Shown here piece after piece: positions 9,260 to 19,510 of a stretch of DNA of 64,000 nt. Source of the DNA: Agarophyton chilense. Its lineage: Eukaryota > Rhodophyta > Florideophyceae > Gracilariales > Gracilariaceae. The DNA is taken from assembly GCA_030374765.1 (NCBI GenBank), contig JARGXX010000062.1, positions 1-64,000 on the forward strand, read 5' to 3'. The translations under genes were made by a program, and so were the position numbers. The first letter of the stretch is position 1; each line of letters opens with the position of its first letter. Below the pieces are notes generated by a model, which saw only the letters and a program-made list of their open reading frames with translations, did no database searches and was not told the origin of the DNA.

Positions 9260-12200
9260 GGTTAGTATGTCGGCGATATCGCAGCAGAAAGAACATACTC
9301 CAGCTTGATGTTGCGACGATGAGGTGGTCGCGTCTATAATGATGTCGTAAGTCGATGAAATTGCGACGCTTAGAGTCGCCTGCGTTTTGTCCAATAGCAA
9401 AGACGCATTTATTATCAAGAAAGACTGGTGAGGGCTCTTATTTGATGAAAGGAAGGAATTTTAGTGTGCAACGTTTTGAGCAGCTGTTTTGGACGGCTGC
9501 CGTTGCTGCAATGTATTTCACTTCAGCGGTGGATTGCGCGAAGCAGAATTGTTGACAGGAGGAGGACCATGAGATTGGACCGCCTTGGATTGTGGGCACA
9601 TATCTTGTGATACATTTCTTGTTCCGTTCATTGGTAGCGAAATCATCGTCCGTGTACGTCTTGAAAGAAAGCTTCAAAGAGTCGAGAAAATTTTGCGCTT
9701 GTGGTACAATATGCCATAGTGAATTGTGTCTCGACGGTATCGCAGTACCTCCTTGAGTAGGCTCTAGTGTCGCGTTGTAGTGTTTTGGGAAGCCTGTCCG
9801 AGGGGTGAGACGGCGAAGGCGATGTCGGGTCTGGTGCAGTCGCTGATCTATCGTAATATGCCGACTATTTATCGGTAAAGGTCTGTGTGACTTGGCAGGA
9901 GCGTGTCGTTTTCGGTGGGTCCATGAAACTTGGACTTGGACGCGTGTGGTGACTGGCAAGGGCTGCATTCGGAGAGTTATTCGAACGCGGGCGCTGGTTA
10001 GATGTAGTTTGGTTGGCTGATATGTATTCCGCCTGACTTGTATGCCATTTTCCACCCAAGATATTTGGTGGGTTTTCTAATTCACCGATTGTTCTAATTC
10101 ATGGCAATATTGACGAACAGTTCATCTATGTTAAATTAATGCGTCGCAACTATGAGCTAATCCTCGCTGTTAAGGCATATTATTGTGAAGCTGGATGGAG
10201 ATATTAGTCTGAAGAAAAGTCACGGGTCGTCTGCAGATTGGGAGTATTTGTTAGAGGTGAGTCATTCTACGGCACCTTCGAGATAATACAAGAAACCTGA
10301 TGGGTTGCCGTAAAAGCTACGAATAAGGCAGCCTGCCGGGGTTCGGTGCATAATTGACACGTTGAGACGAGGGTGTTGTTTACATATACTTGTTGTTATA
10401 GCGATAGAGTTTGTTGGGATAAGCCGTTGTAATGTCGAAGTGTCCAAAGTTCAGGTTGTTGGCGGCTGTGATTGCCATGGCGAGACGTACCGTTTCTTTT
10501 TGTGGCAAGCGAGCTGGTGCGTGATTCGGGTCAAATTGTAGGTTGGATTTCATGAGATCGCCGCACACGGCGAGGCGAGCTTTGCGCTCTGTGTTTTTGT
10601 CGTTGTGTCCTCTTTTATATCGATACTTTTTTGTGAGCGGGATCAGGTTGCGGAGAATGTTTTTCTTCGTAAGCCATTCTATGACGCCCAGTTAGTGTAC
10701 TTGGTCGAGTTCTGCGTTATGTGCAAAGATCCATTGCTTTGCATTGGAGTCTCTGCGCGCTTGGGGTAGTGAGAGTGGCGCTGGTGTGTGATGATTGATG
10801 TGGGAGGGGTCTGGCGAAGGAGCAAATGCCTTGAAGGCCATTTCAGTCGTTCTTACAGGGTCTTGGTACGGAAAATATGGTTTGAAGTCGATCGCACGGA
10901 TTTTGCGGGGATCTTTTGTCTCGACGTTCTGGATCTTGATGTCGGTGTTGATGTTACCGAACATATATCTTACCAGGGTTCGGCGTGCGTCCAGCTTGCT
11001 TTGCGTGGTACGGTCGGTGATTACTGAGATGCTTTCTTTCTGGTCAAAAGCGAACATGGTAGTAACGGTAGGGGGTCGCGTGTGTCACTGTGCGTATGGG
11101 ATTTTGCGAGTAGTTATGTGGAGAGTTCGGTTGTATCGGAAGGTGGTGTCACGGAGGGCGTCCTCCCAACAATGCAGCGGTGGACCGAAGTGGTACAGGT
11201 TAGCACGTACTATACGAGACACAGTGCCGATGACTCTTTCAGCCAGTGAGTTCTCTTGGGGGCTGTGTGCTGTGGAAGTTTGGAGTTAGTACTGTGACCG
11301 GTTAGTATGGATTAGAATATGTTTGATTTGTATTCCCCTGCGTTGTGAATTGTGATGATCAGTGGGGCTGATCCGAAATTGCTGCACATGAGGTTGAGTA
11401 TGTTGCACGTAAAGTTAGACAGTTGGGTCCGGATAGACGCGCAAAATGTATGGAGGAACTTGGTGCGGTTTTCGATGAACACCAAGAAGTATTTTTTACC
11501 GTCTATGAAAGTCGGTATGATTGTCCCAGAGATGTCAGAGAAGAATGACGCTCCCTTCGAGTGAGTGTGGGTGGTTTCTCGGTGTGGTTGTATCACGCTT
11601 TTTCTATGGATGCATCCGCAACATGAAAGAGGGGGTCGATTTCTTTAAAGATTGACCAAAGATTGAGGAGACCGAGTTTGGCCATTTTCTGAAGAGTGCG
11701 TAGGTACATTTGGTTGTAACGCAGGCACCATTCGTAAAAAGCAGCAGCCACTGCGTCTTTGGGCGTGGTTTTGGGTCGGTCGGTGGTAGACTGGGGCATG
11801 TCTTTTGGATTTTGTTGGGGATGCTTGTAGGAGAACGCTTGGAGCGGAGACACCACGAAGATGTTCGGTATCTTCCTCTCTTGAGAGACACGCCTCAGGA
11901 CGAGGAGACGCGTCCCAGCGGAGCACAGAAACAGAGCCACTCTGGAAAGGCACGACGAAGTTGGGTGTAAGACCGAGGCCAATCCGGCGGGATATACCTA
12001 GAGTGTTTAGGTGAGCACGGCACAGTCCGTGGTGTGACCAGTCCTAGGTGGAGCGGTACCACGGCGATTGTCGGAAAAGGAGCGAGGAAACTCTCGTATG
12101 AGGTGAACGAGCGAGGTGAGTGAGGCGGCCACTCACGAGAGCCAAAAAGGATAAAAAGAGGAAACGGGAGCGAAACCCTATACAGGGGCGAGACTACGAC

Positions 12201-14177
12201 AAGTGTCGGCGATTAAATATGAACCCATGGTGGTGGTAGCACTCTGGTTGACAGAGGGGTGGATGAACTAACGGGCAACGGGCGCTCACGCAGTATGCGG
12301 TGAAGACGCGCCGAAGGCGAAAAGTTCAGAGCCAAGACTCTTTCCTTGGGATCTCCCAAGAGGGTGCTTACTGGGGAGCAGTGCTCAACCTCCTAAGTGG
12401 TGTGGCGCGCGGCTCCTGACAGTGGGCGCGCGCCCGAAAAATAGACACTAAATAGCGATAGCGTAGCTAAATAAATACTGAATAATACTAAATAATACTA
12501 ACCATTAGGTAGAATCCGGGCCCCGTGTGGCACGCCTCGCACTCGAGCGTTGGCATCCGTGCAGTCCACGTGTTCCACCAGTGTGCACTTCCGGTCCTAA
12601 CCGGCCGTCGGCACGCAATAGCGGTATAGCTTGTCATAGACCAAGCTAGTCCTCAAGCCAGCGAAATCTCTAACTACTGGGAAGACACCCCCTTGAAGGG
12701 CATTGTCCTTCAATGCTTTTCTGGTTTGGGTCTGGGCTTGCGTTTGCGCGTGTGTGGTAGATGCGATGTAGTCTTGGGCTCGCATTTGAGGGAGGTATCA
12801 GGTTTTGTGGCTATCGTTCGGCTTGCTTTCACTTCAGCTTTTTTTCGTAAGGTGATCGCGTTTAGAAAATACCCTCTGCCAGTCCATTTGGCAGTGGCTA
12901 AGGTGCGAGGAGGGGGTGTGTCCACAATGTAGGCGAGTCTAGGAGTGAACGCTACGAAGCCGTACTTTCGCAAAAGGGCGTGAAGGGATATTTGCGTGCC
13001 ACTTATACGTTTTGATACTAATTCTGGGAGTGATATATTGTTGATGCTGTCAGTCTCCAGCATTAATTTTGGCGACTTCGTGATTGGAAAAGGGAAGCGT
13101 CGGCCGTTGTAGTATAAAAAGGGCGCGGGAGGTTGGTGATGTTTGATAGTGGCATGGATGTATGCGACGGGCGCGTCCTGGAGTCGCGAACGAACTTTCT
13201 CTCGTCTGCATTGGAGTTGGTGGGTACGGATTACGCTTACTGTAAGTCTTGAAGTGCTTGTAACAGTTGCGTGTTTATGTCGGCCGCATCATTGGTGGTG
13301 ATAGGCCCTGCCTGTTTGGTGACTGCTCTGTTCGATCTTTTTAGGTTGGGGTTCTGTTAAGGGTGATTGCAGTGCTTGTTGCAATTTTGGGAGACAATTT
13401 TGTACTCGATACGTCAAAGTGTCGACTTCCTGTCAGATATTGTGGTTGCCAGGTTGGACATTTTGGAGAGCATCTGCTCAAGCGATTTGTGCTGAGGGGG
13501 GTGTTCACGGGTGAGGGTTGATCGTCCAAAGAAGAAATGCTGGGTGCAATAGGATGGATCGAAGAAGACTCATATGTCTAGAGTGCCCTTTCTGTCTCTA
13601 AGGTGGATGGAGGTGTGTTTACGGCCAGTGAAGTGGCTGCGATTCTGAAAAATGTAATGTGAGTTGCGATGGGTTCACGAGGTGCTAATTTTACCGTTCT
13701 CTCCTCAGATGCGCATTCGTTTGCTCCCGCTTCGATACGAAGTGCTTGGTTGCGGAGATGTTTCTCAAAGTAGTCTTGGAGTCCATCTTTGTCGTTTAAT
13801 TGTATGCGAATGTCCTCGGAACCCAATTGATCGATGTTGCGTTATGATGATGTGTCTAATATGGTCTTTATGTTAGACACTGTTTTGCAAGGAGAGCGAA
13901 GGAATATTGAGTCCGGGATCAGCTTATTGAAGTCCTCGGAGATGGTTTTTGTGATAAGTGCGCGACAGGATGCATAAGCCTTTCGGGTTTCCTCTGTGTC
14001 ACCAATGAATCCTTCAGTAAGAATGTGTGTGTACCCGTAGGGCGACAAAGTGTCGGAGAGGAAGGCGTACCATTTTTTGAAATTTGACTTGCCCAGGTTC
14101 TTTTGAAGTTTCGCTGCTAAAGTCTCACGATAGTGTCGATGCTGTTTGCAACTTTTGTGAGAGTTACTGTAGAGCAT
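9215..14177 (-). pseudogene. Decayed Ty1/copia retrotransposon (copy 2)
   Basis: This is the mirror image of 1117-6077, with the same order of gag, protease, integrase, RT and RNase H remains read on the minus strand and the same lesions. It differs from copies 1 and 3 by scattered substitutions (for example LQKNLGKS for LPKNLGKS, GFIGDTEE for GFICDTEE, AEVKAS for AKVKAS). Copies 1 and 3 share the other state at these sites. Confidence 0.8.
11983..12596. other. Foreign segment inside the decayed copia (copy 2)
   Basis: Reverse complement of 2698-3311: the same GC-rich and TTAGTATTA-rich non-coding segment splitting the copia remains between protease and pre-integrase regions. Nature unresolved. 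Confidence 0.4.
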
Positions 14178-14899
14178 TGAATTGTTGCGTTATATTTGGC
14201 GCTGCTGCCGTAGCGTGGGTTGTTTCCCTTTGATTTTACATTCTTCGTTTTGGTTAAGAGCGGGTTTTTGCTCGTTGTTCGTGTGTGATGCGCTGTTGGA
14301 GCCGATGGGTAGCGGTAAATTGCCTGGTAGGCGTATTTCAGTAGATTATTTGGACTGTCGCGATATGATCGTCGAGCAGCGGATCGGTTTTAGCGTGGTG
14401 TCCGTATGTGTCCCATAACCTGTAGGAACACTACTGAAGAAGCCGATGGCTTAAAGTTCTTTAAGGGCTTTCCATAGCGACAGGATGCGATGAAATACTG
14501 ACTGCCAAATAGAGAGCCTGTTAGAGAAAACTTTCATTAATAGCCCCACAATTTTTCAGACCAAGTCAGCTCTTTGAGAGCTGATCCCACGGTGGATAAC
14601 CGAGATACTGTGACATCACGATGTGACCGTTTCCTCGCAGTTCAGGACACTTCATATCGGGAGCAGCCTGCAAAGTTTCATGAAAGCCATTCAGAGAGAA
14701 ACAAAGCGTCGCACACTTGCCGCTGCTGTGGCCTTTTCTGTATTGTGCTTCTTCATTAGCCCTCTTTGCAGGATCGCGCGCAGAGCACATCGAAAAAGAA
14801 GTTCATGCTGGGAATTAAGCCACAGTCTCTCTAATGGAAAGTTCAGGTCATACTATCGAGTTTCCAGATTGTCTTTTCAACGACTTTGACCATCCCTTC
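14178..14899. other. Unassigned stretch between two dead transposons (copy 2)
   Basis: Reverse complement of 395-1116. Short ORFs only. On its right side it may include decayed N-terminal codons of the DDE transposase that follows. Confidence 0.4.
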
Positions 14900-15788
14900 G
14901 TGCATTCTTATCCCACTACAACAAAAAGAATATCGAGAAGAAGTGTAAAAGCATCTACAAGGTGTAGAGATAGAAGCAGCTACACAACTTTGGACCTTTC
15001 TTCGCTTAATTTTTGGATCTAGCTACTGGGATGTTATGCTTTATTATGGATTAGCACGATTCACCGTCTATACCATTTTTGACAACGCTTTTAGTGTTTG
15101 TGACGACTTCTTAGAGTTTGAAGGTCTTTCTTCGAAGGAAGACATCGAAACGTATCTGACAACAGCCTTGTGCTTTTCCATTTCCTGCGAAGCTATGAAT
15201 CCTCTTCACGGTTGCCTCGGAGCCTTAGATACAATTCTAATTATTGGGCAGAAGCCGACGAAAGAACTTAACAATCAGCAATTTTACACTATGAAAGGCG
15301 GGTTTGGAGTTCCTGTGCAGGTCCTTGTTGACGCAAAGTATTGATGTATTGCGTCATCTGCAGTTTGAGTGGGACCTACAGTTGACCGCATGGCTATCGC
15401 TCACTCGAATATTGGCAGAGTTTTAGAACAGCAAGGTCTTCTTAAGGGCTTTTTGATAGCTGGAGATAAGGCATATGGGTGCTAGAACTACATGTTTACT
15501 CCAATTGTGCGCTCTATGGCTAGCAAATATCAAGATGATTTCAACTTTTGCCTTTCCTCTCATCGTATTCACGTAGAACAGGCTTTTAGGAGGCCTAAAG
15601 GACGATGGGGTATTTTGTGGCGATATTTTCTGTATGATCTGCAAAAAGCTTTAGTAATTGTGCACACTTCAATGCGGCTCCATAACTACTACATCAAATC
15701 TGGTGATGATTCTGGTGGCGTTTTGCGCTCTGCTGGTAGTGTTTTTAAGTCTGAAGCCTGTGAATGTTTGGAGAGATGGCTTTCGTGA
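14900..15788 (+). pseudogene. PIF/Harbinger-like DDE transposase pseudogene (copy 2)
   Basis: The remains match the DDE_Tnp_4 (PIF/Harbinger) nuclease fold in order. An N-terminal helical part has QLWTFLRLIFGSSYWDVMLY. The first catalytic Asp is in GCLGALDTILIIG, followed by the strand VPVQVLVDAKY. The second Asp is in LIAGDKAYG. The catalytic Glu is in RIHVEQAFRRPKGRWGIL. The frame is broken by at least four in-frame stops: TAA before KHLQG, TGA after DAKY, TGA in SSAV-VGPT, and TAG in AYGC-NYM. All are also present in the mirror copy. No terminal repeats could be assigned. Its 3' end was hit by the TIR element starting at 15870. Confidence 0.75.
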
Positions 15789-16025
15789 ACAACCAATGGG
15801 TACAATGTTTATTTTGATCCGTTGGAAGACGACAAACTTCACCGGCGAAAGTTGCCTCTCTGAAATAGTGGGAGACTCCTGAAAACTCAATTTATGTAGG
15901 CACAACTTCTGGCACTATAGTCCAAAGATACATTACACAAATTGTGCGTTCGCACGGAAAACATTAAAATTTCTGTATAGTACGTATATCTGTTCACGCC
16001 ATATCTTCCTGGCAAGCCCATCCTC

Positions 16026-17180
16026 ATGCTTCCAATACGCCTTCCCTTGCTGCTCGAATCCTCTAAGACGAGGAGACGGGTGTTGTTTCGCAGCACTATT
16101 TCGAGAGATGCTCGTCGGCTGAGAGATCACCGCATTCCACGCTGTGCTCTTATGCAGCCCAGCCTCTCTGCGTTTGCATTTCTGTATGGATCCGGATCGA
16201 ATCAGGCTCTTCTAACTCTTTGCGGTTTTGACCATCGACCAATGCAGTCTCTTCTTGAACTGTTCGCCCCTCTGTGTGAGCGCTTTTCCCCATACAGCAT
16301 TGACGGAAATATAAGGCTTATACCGGCTAGACTCTGCCCTCGAGGACGGCCTCGGTCAATGACAGCTGTTCAATGTCTTGCTCTTTCGCTTGCATGGTAT
16401 CGCACCAGGGGTTCTACGATGGTTTAATGCACTATTTTTGGGTTCACAGCTTCAGTTTGCTCTTTGTTTCTAAGGTTTGGCAGGCGTCTACTTCTAAAAG
16501 CCCTTGTGCAACACCTAGAAGCCTCTATCAGAATGCCATCTGACTCTGAAATAGCCTCCTACATGGAGGCAATCAGCTCTATATACTCTCTTCTGCCTGA
16601 TGTTTATGCTGTAGCTGACGGTCTAAAGCTTTATTTCCAGCAGTCAAGCAACGCCATGATACAGAACATATTTTATAATGGATTGACTCATGATCACTAC
16701 GTTGGTAATGTATTTGTCTTCTCCCCCGCTGGTGTAGTCAGAGCATGCGCATTTAATGCCCCCTGATCGATGCACGACTCTGCTATTGCTGAGTGGGGAT
16801 CTATCTATTCTAAGTTGGAGGAGGTATATGAAAGAACTGGTGGAACTTGTGTGGTCGACTCTGCTTTTAGCAGGGTACATTATCCTTTTTTAGTGAAGTC
16901 TGCTCAATCGCTTCCTGATACTGCTGAGCCGGCAGTTTTGCATCGTGCTAAGCAAGCTACGTCGGCACGTTAAGGCTCACAGTGGGGATTGAGAGCTTTC
17001 CAGGGCTCCTTCCCACGTCTCAAAGACAGGCTCGTGAACGAAGAGAGGGGAGAACGTCGATTGATATTACACCTGGTCGTCCTACTTTTCAATTTACGAA
17101 CTCGTCTCGTAAGAATCAACCAGATCCTTACAACTTTCATGCCTTATTTAAGAATCGATGCTAACTCTCTCCTTCTATAG
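16026..17180 (+). pseudogene. DDE transposase pseudogene of the TIR element (X forward)
   Basis: One reading frame runs from 16026 to a TAG at 17178, interrupted by TAA at 16425, TGA at 16764 and TAA at 16971. Domain landmarks are clear. The first Asp is in VADGLKLYFQQSSNAMIQN, followed by FYNGLTHDHYVGNVFVFSP and the motif SMHDSAIAEWG. The second Asp is in GGTCVVDSAFSR. The Glu region is NEERGERRLILHLVVLLFN. This is a DDE_Tnp_4/Harbinger-like transposase. The mirror copy carries the same three stops, with small differences such as GM for GL before RAFQ. The stops look like simple point mutations and not reassigned codons. Confidence 0.8.
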
Positions 17181-17210
17181 GCACTTTTACCAAACCTTTT
17201 AAAAACTTAA

Positions 17211-18361
17211 TTAACCCTTACGTACCCCAGGGCTCCCTCCGTCCCCTTTAGCGAACAGCATCATCATCATCTGCATGTATGATTCACGCGATTTCCGGTC
17301 TTCTTCACTTTGTAACCTAGCCTCTGTTCGTTCCCTCTCCCTTTCCATTCGCTCCTCCTCTCTGATTTCTGCACGGATTTTCGCTGCTTCTGATCTTCTT
17401 GCTCGATCGTCTTCTCGTTCCTGTGCCCTTCTTTCCCTTTCCTCCGCCCTGAATTCCCTCTCCTGTAGCATTGATGATTTGAAAAGCTCCACAATAGAGT
17501 CTTCACCACCGACAGAGCCGCGGCGGCCCTTTTTATGCACCAAAGGAAATGTGGGAGCAGGGGAAGGTGTGCTGCTTGTAGGGCACAACGACGGTTGATG
17601 CGTTGGAGGCTCATAATCTGCTTCGTACTCGCTGTCCGCAACCTCAGCCCGATCAGACAATAAATTATCCATTTCTCCAGCATCACCTTCCTCCATATCC
17701 ACCCTAGCCGTCATATCCTGACGACTAGATTTAGGGAGAAGAACGGATCTAGGAATCCTCGGATCGCCCGTTGGTATCTCTTTGCGATACAGCAAGGCAA
17801 ATTTCCTGCGAAGAGATTCTGTAGATCGTCTTTCATCAGGATACCTCGTCTTGTGTATCCTGGCGACCGCGTCCCACTCGTCAGCGCCGACAGCAAGGTG
17901 TTCTTGTAACACCTCTAAGAAACTTTCTAACTCTGTTTCTGTAAACGTAGATCCACGCCCACCCCCATTCCAGCCGTCTCATTAGCTTTCTTGCGTTTCC
18001 TTGCATGCCCCCTGTCGTTTCCGGCCGCCCCACGGCGGTTATTTTGTGTTCCGGCGGTCGGGCGGCGAACGGGGCCAGCGGCGCTCGCTTGAAGCCGCCC
18101 GTTCCCGGCAGCGTTGACAGGGAGCCGGTTGGTGCGCACGCCAGGAAGAGGCCGGGAATTGTCGGGCCGGGAGAGGGGTGTCGGTGCCGGCATTCCATGT
18201 GCGGTAGCGGAGGCGGAAGCGGAAAAGTTGGAATGAACTCTGCTGTTTGCAGCACACTCAGTGTCGCGCCCTACTTCGTTGGTAAGTGGTGATTGTGACG
18301 GCGCGAAAGAGAGAGCTGGCGGATGGACATGATCTACTTCATCGGTTTCAACAAAAACCAT
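17211..18361 (-). pseudogene. Myb/SANT (DUF6818-like) protein of the TIR element, frameshifted (X forward)
   Basis: The N-terminal part (from ATG at 18361, beginning MVFVETDEVDHVHPP) is Pro/Ser/Ala-rich and ends in a basic patch (ARKRKKANETAG). The frame then shifts by one base in a G-rich run near 17960. The second frame (17211 to about 17980) holds a SANT/Myb-like helical domain, starting TFTETELESFLEVLQEHL and including GADEWDAVARIHK and a RKFALLYRKEIPTGDPRIP tail. That pattern resembles the DUF6818 family associated with transposons. It is followed by an acidic linker and a long charged coiled coil (REFRAEERERRAQEREDD onward) ending in a Met run. Such proteins are thought to bind the TIRs and bring in the transposase. 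The frameshift is shared with the mirror copy. Confidence 0.7.
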
Positions 18362-18730
18362 TTGAGTAGAGCCTTTGTTGGCCTTGGTCCTTGAACGAAG
18401 ACGGCGGGGGGAACATGCACGAATTGTTGAGGGAAAGAGGCGCAGGCTGGGGCCGGAATGAGGGGTGTGGAATTTGGAAGTTGCGGGGAGTACTGAGGAT
18501 GGGAATGAGGGAACTTCGGAGTTTGCGAGTGGTCGCCGTTCGGGTGGTGTCCGGTTGATGTGAGCAGGTCGGCTCTGGATCGCAATGCGCCTACACAAAT
18601 CAACCTCCGACGGTGCTGTGTACCGTGCAAATCAGACAGATATGAACACAAAATCACGGGTAAATTGATTGAAAAGCAGCAATTTATGTAGGGCTAAATT
18701 AAGTCGTTGTGTTTTCAGGAGTCTCCCAGT

Positions 18731-19024
18731 ATGAGCTTTGCTGAAAACTACTCCAACGCACGGGTCAGGTTTTGTCGAATTATTGAAAAGCTTGATTTTG
18801 TGCGTTCTTGTAGGGGGTAAATCGGTACACGGTACCGTGTCGAAAGCATACGAGGTTGCGAATAATGTACAAAGAAAAAGAAATTGGCCTCATATGTATG
18901 AGCTAGTTGACCTCAAAGAGACCATCGGTCCAATAGACACTAGACGTTAAACGCTCTAAGCGATTATGCAGCTAGCCTGGTTGGTGTGGCGTAGCGCTCT
19001 GCGCACTCGTTCCTTACCAGCGGC
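18731..19024. other. Unassigned stretch right of the TIR element (X forward)
   Basis: Holds an ORF of 70 codons (18738-18950) ending LVDLKETIGPIDTRR that I do not recognise. It could be the flank of the DDE transposase split by the TIR element. The mirror copy (51002-51295) differs near CATATGTATGAG. Confidence 0.3.
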
Positions 19025-19510
19025 GTGGTGCAGACACGCGGCGCGGCGACCATGCTCTCGCATGAGGTGGACGCCACATTTTCCGACGCGCACACGCAGG
19101 TGGTCAAAGCGCTGTTTTTGAACAACGCGCCACGCGCCGAGGTTTGTCGCGCGCGAAAGACACATTATCCATCTTTGTGCAAGGTGACAATGACACGGGC
19201 AGCTCACAGATGCAGATCGCCTTGCTTACGGATCTAATTTGCGATTGTGCGCAGCACGTCGTGAAGCACAAGTAGGAAAGGATGAGCCCCCGCCGACTCA
19301 TTTTCATGGTCGTCAAGCGCCGTCGCCTCATGCAGAATTTGCTCTGCACCAATTCAGAGGCTTACATGCGCTTTGTCAACGAGCTCTCTTTGCGTCCCAA
19401 CTTTGTTATCCCCAGCGACAGCCCGCAAAGAGCTAAGAAAAACGCTACGCCCAGGTTGCACTTACGTTCTGCAACACACACACACCTTCTTGAGGAAATC
19501 AATACCGCTT
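19025..19510 (+). pseudogene. uS15 ribosomal protein pseudogene, mitochondrial-type (X forward)
   Basis: The core of uS15 (bacterial/organellar S15) is recognisable: FVQGDNDTGSSQMQIALLTD, then AQHVVKHK, an in-frame TAG at 19273, and VVKRRRLMQNLLCTNSEAY followed by MRFVNELSLRPNF. These match the family's NDTGSxExQIAxLTxRI, LxxHxxxHxKD and (M/L)VxKRRRLLxYL signatures. The N-terminal part (HTQVVKALFLNNAPRAEVCR) lies in another frame, so there is also a frameshift near 19150. Both lesions recur in the mirror copy. It is probably a decayed duplicate of a nuclear gene for a mitochondrial (or plastid) ribosomal protein. It binds 16S-like rRNA in intact relatives. Confidence 0.7.

Larger units (their letters stand above)
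15870..18727 (+). mobile_element. PIF/Harbinger-type DNA transposon with 17-bp TIRs and AGT target duplication (X forward)
   Basis: Perfect 17-bp terminal inverted repeats (GGGAGACTCCTGAAAAC) at 15870-15886 and 18711-18727 are flanked by a direct AGT on each side (15867-15869 and 18728-18730). A 3-bp duplication is the PIF/Harbinger signature, although the usual target there is TWA. After one mismatch the TIR similarity continues for CAA. The subterminal sequence AATTTATGTAGG occurs near both ends in the same orientation. The 2.86-kb element has the two-gene layout typical of the superfamily: a transposase (plus strand) converging on a Myb/SANT-like gene (minus strand). Both are damaged, so it is not autonomous now. 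Confidence 0.85.

Noticed and set aside
16425-16973. Alternative genetic code explaining the in-frame stops in the transposase
   Set aside because: Both TAA and TGA occur, and intact genes in the window (copia gag-pol, SPFH, calcium-loop protein) contain no internal stops.
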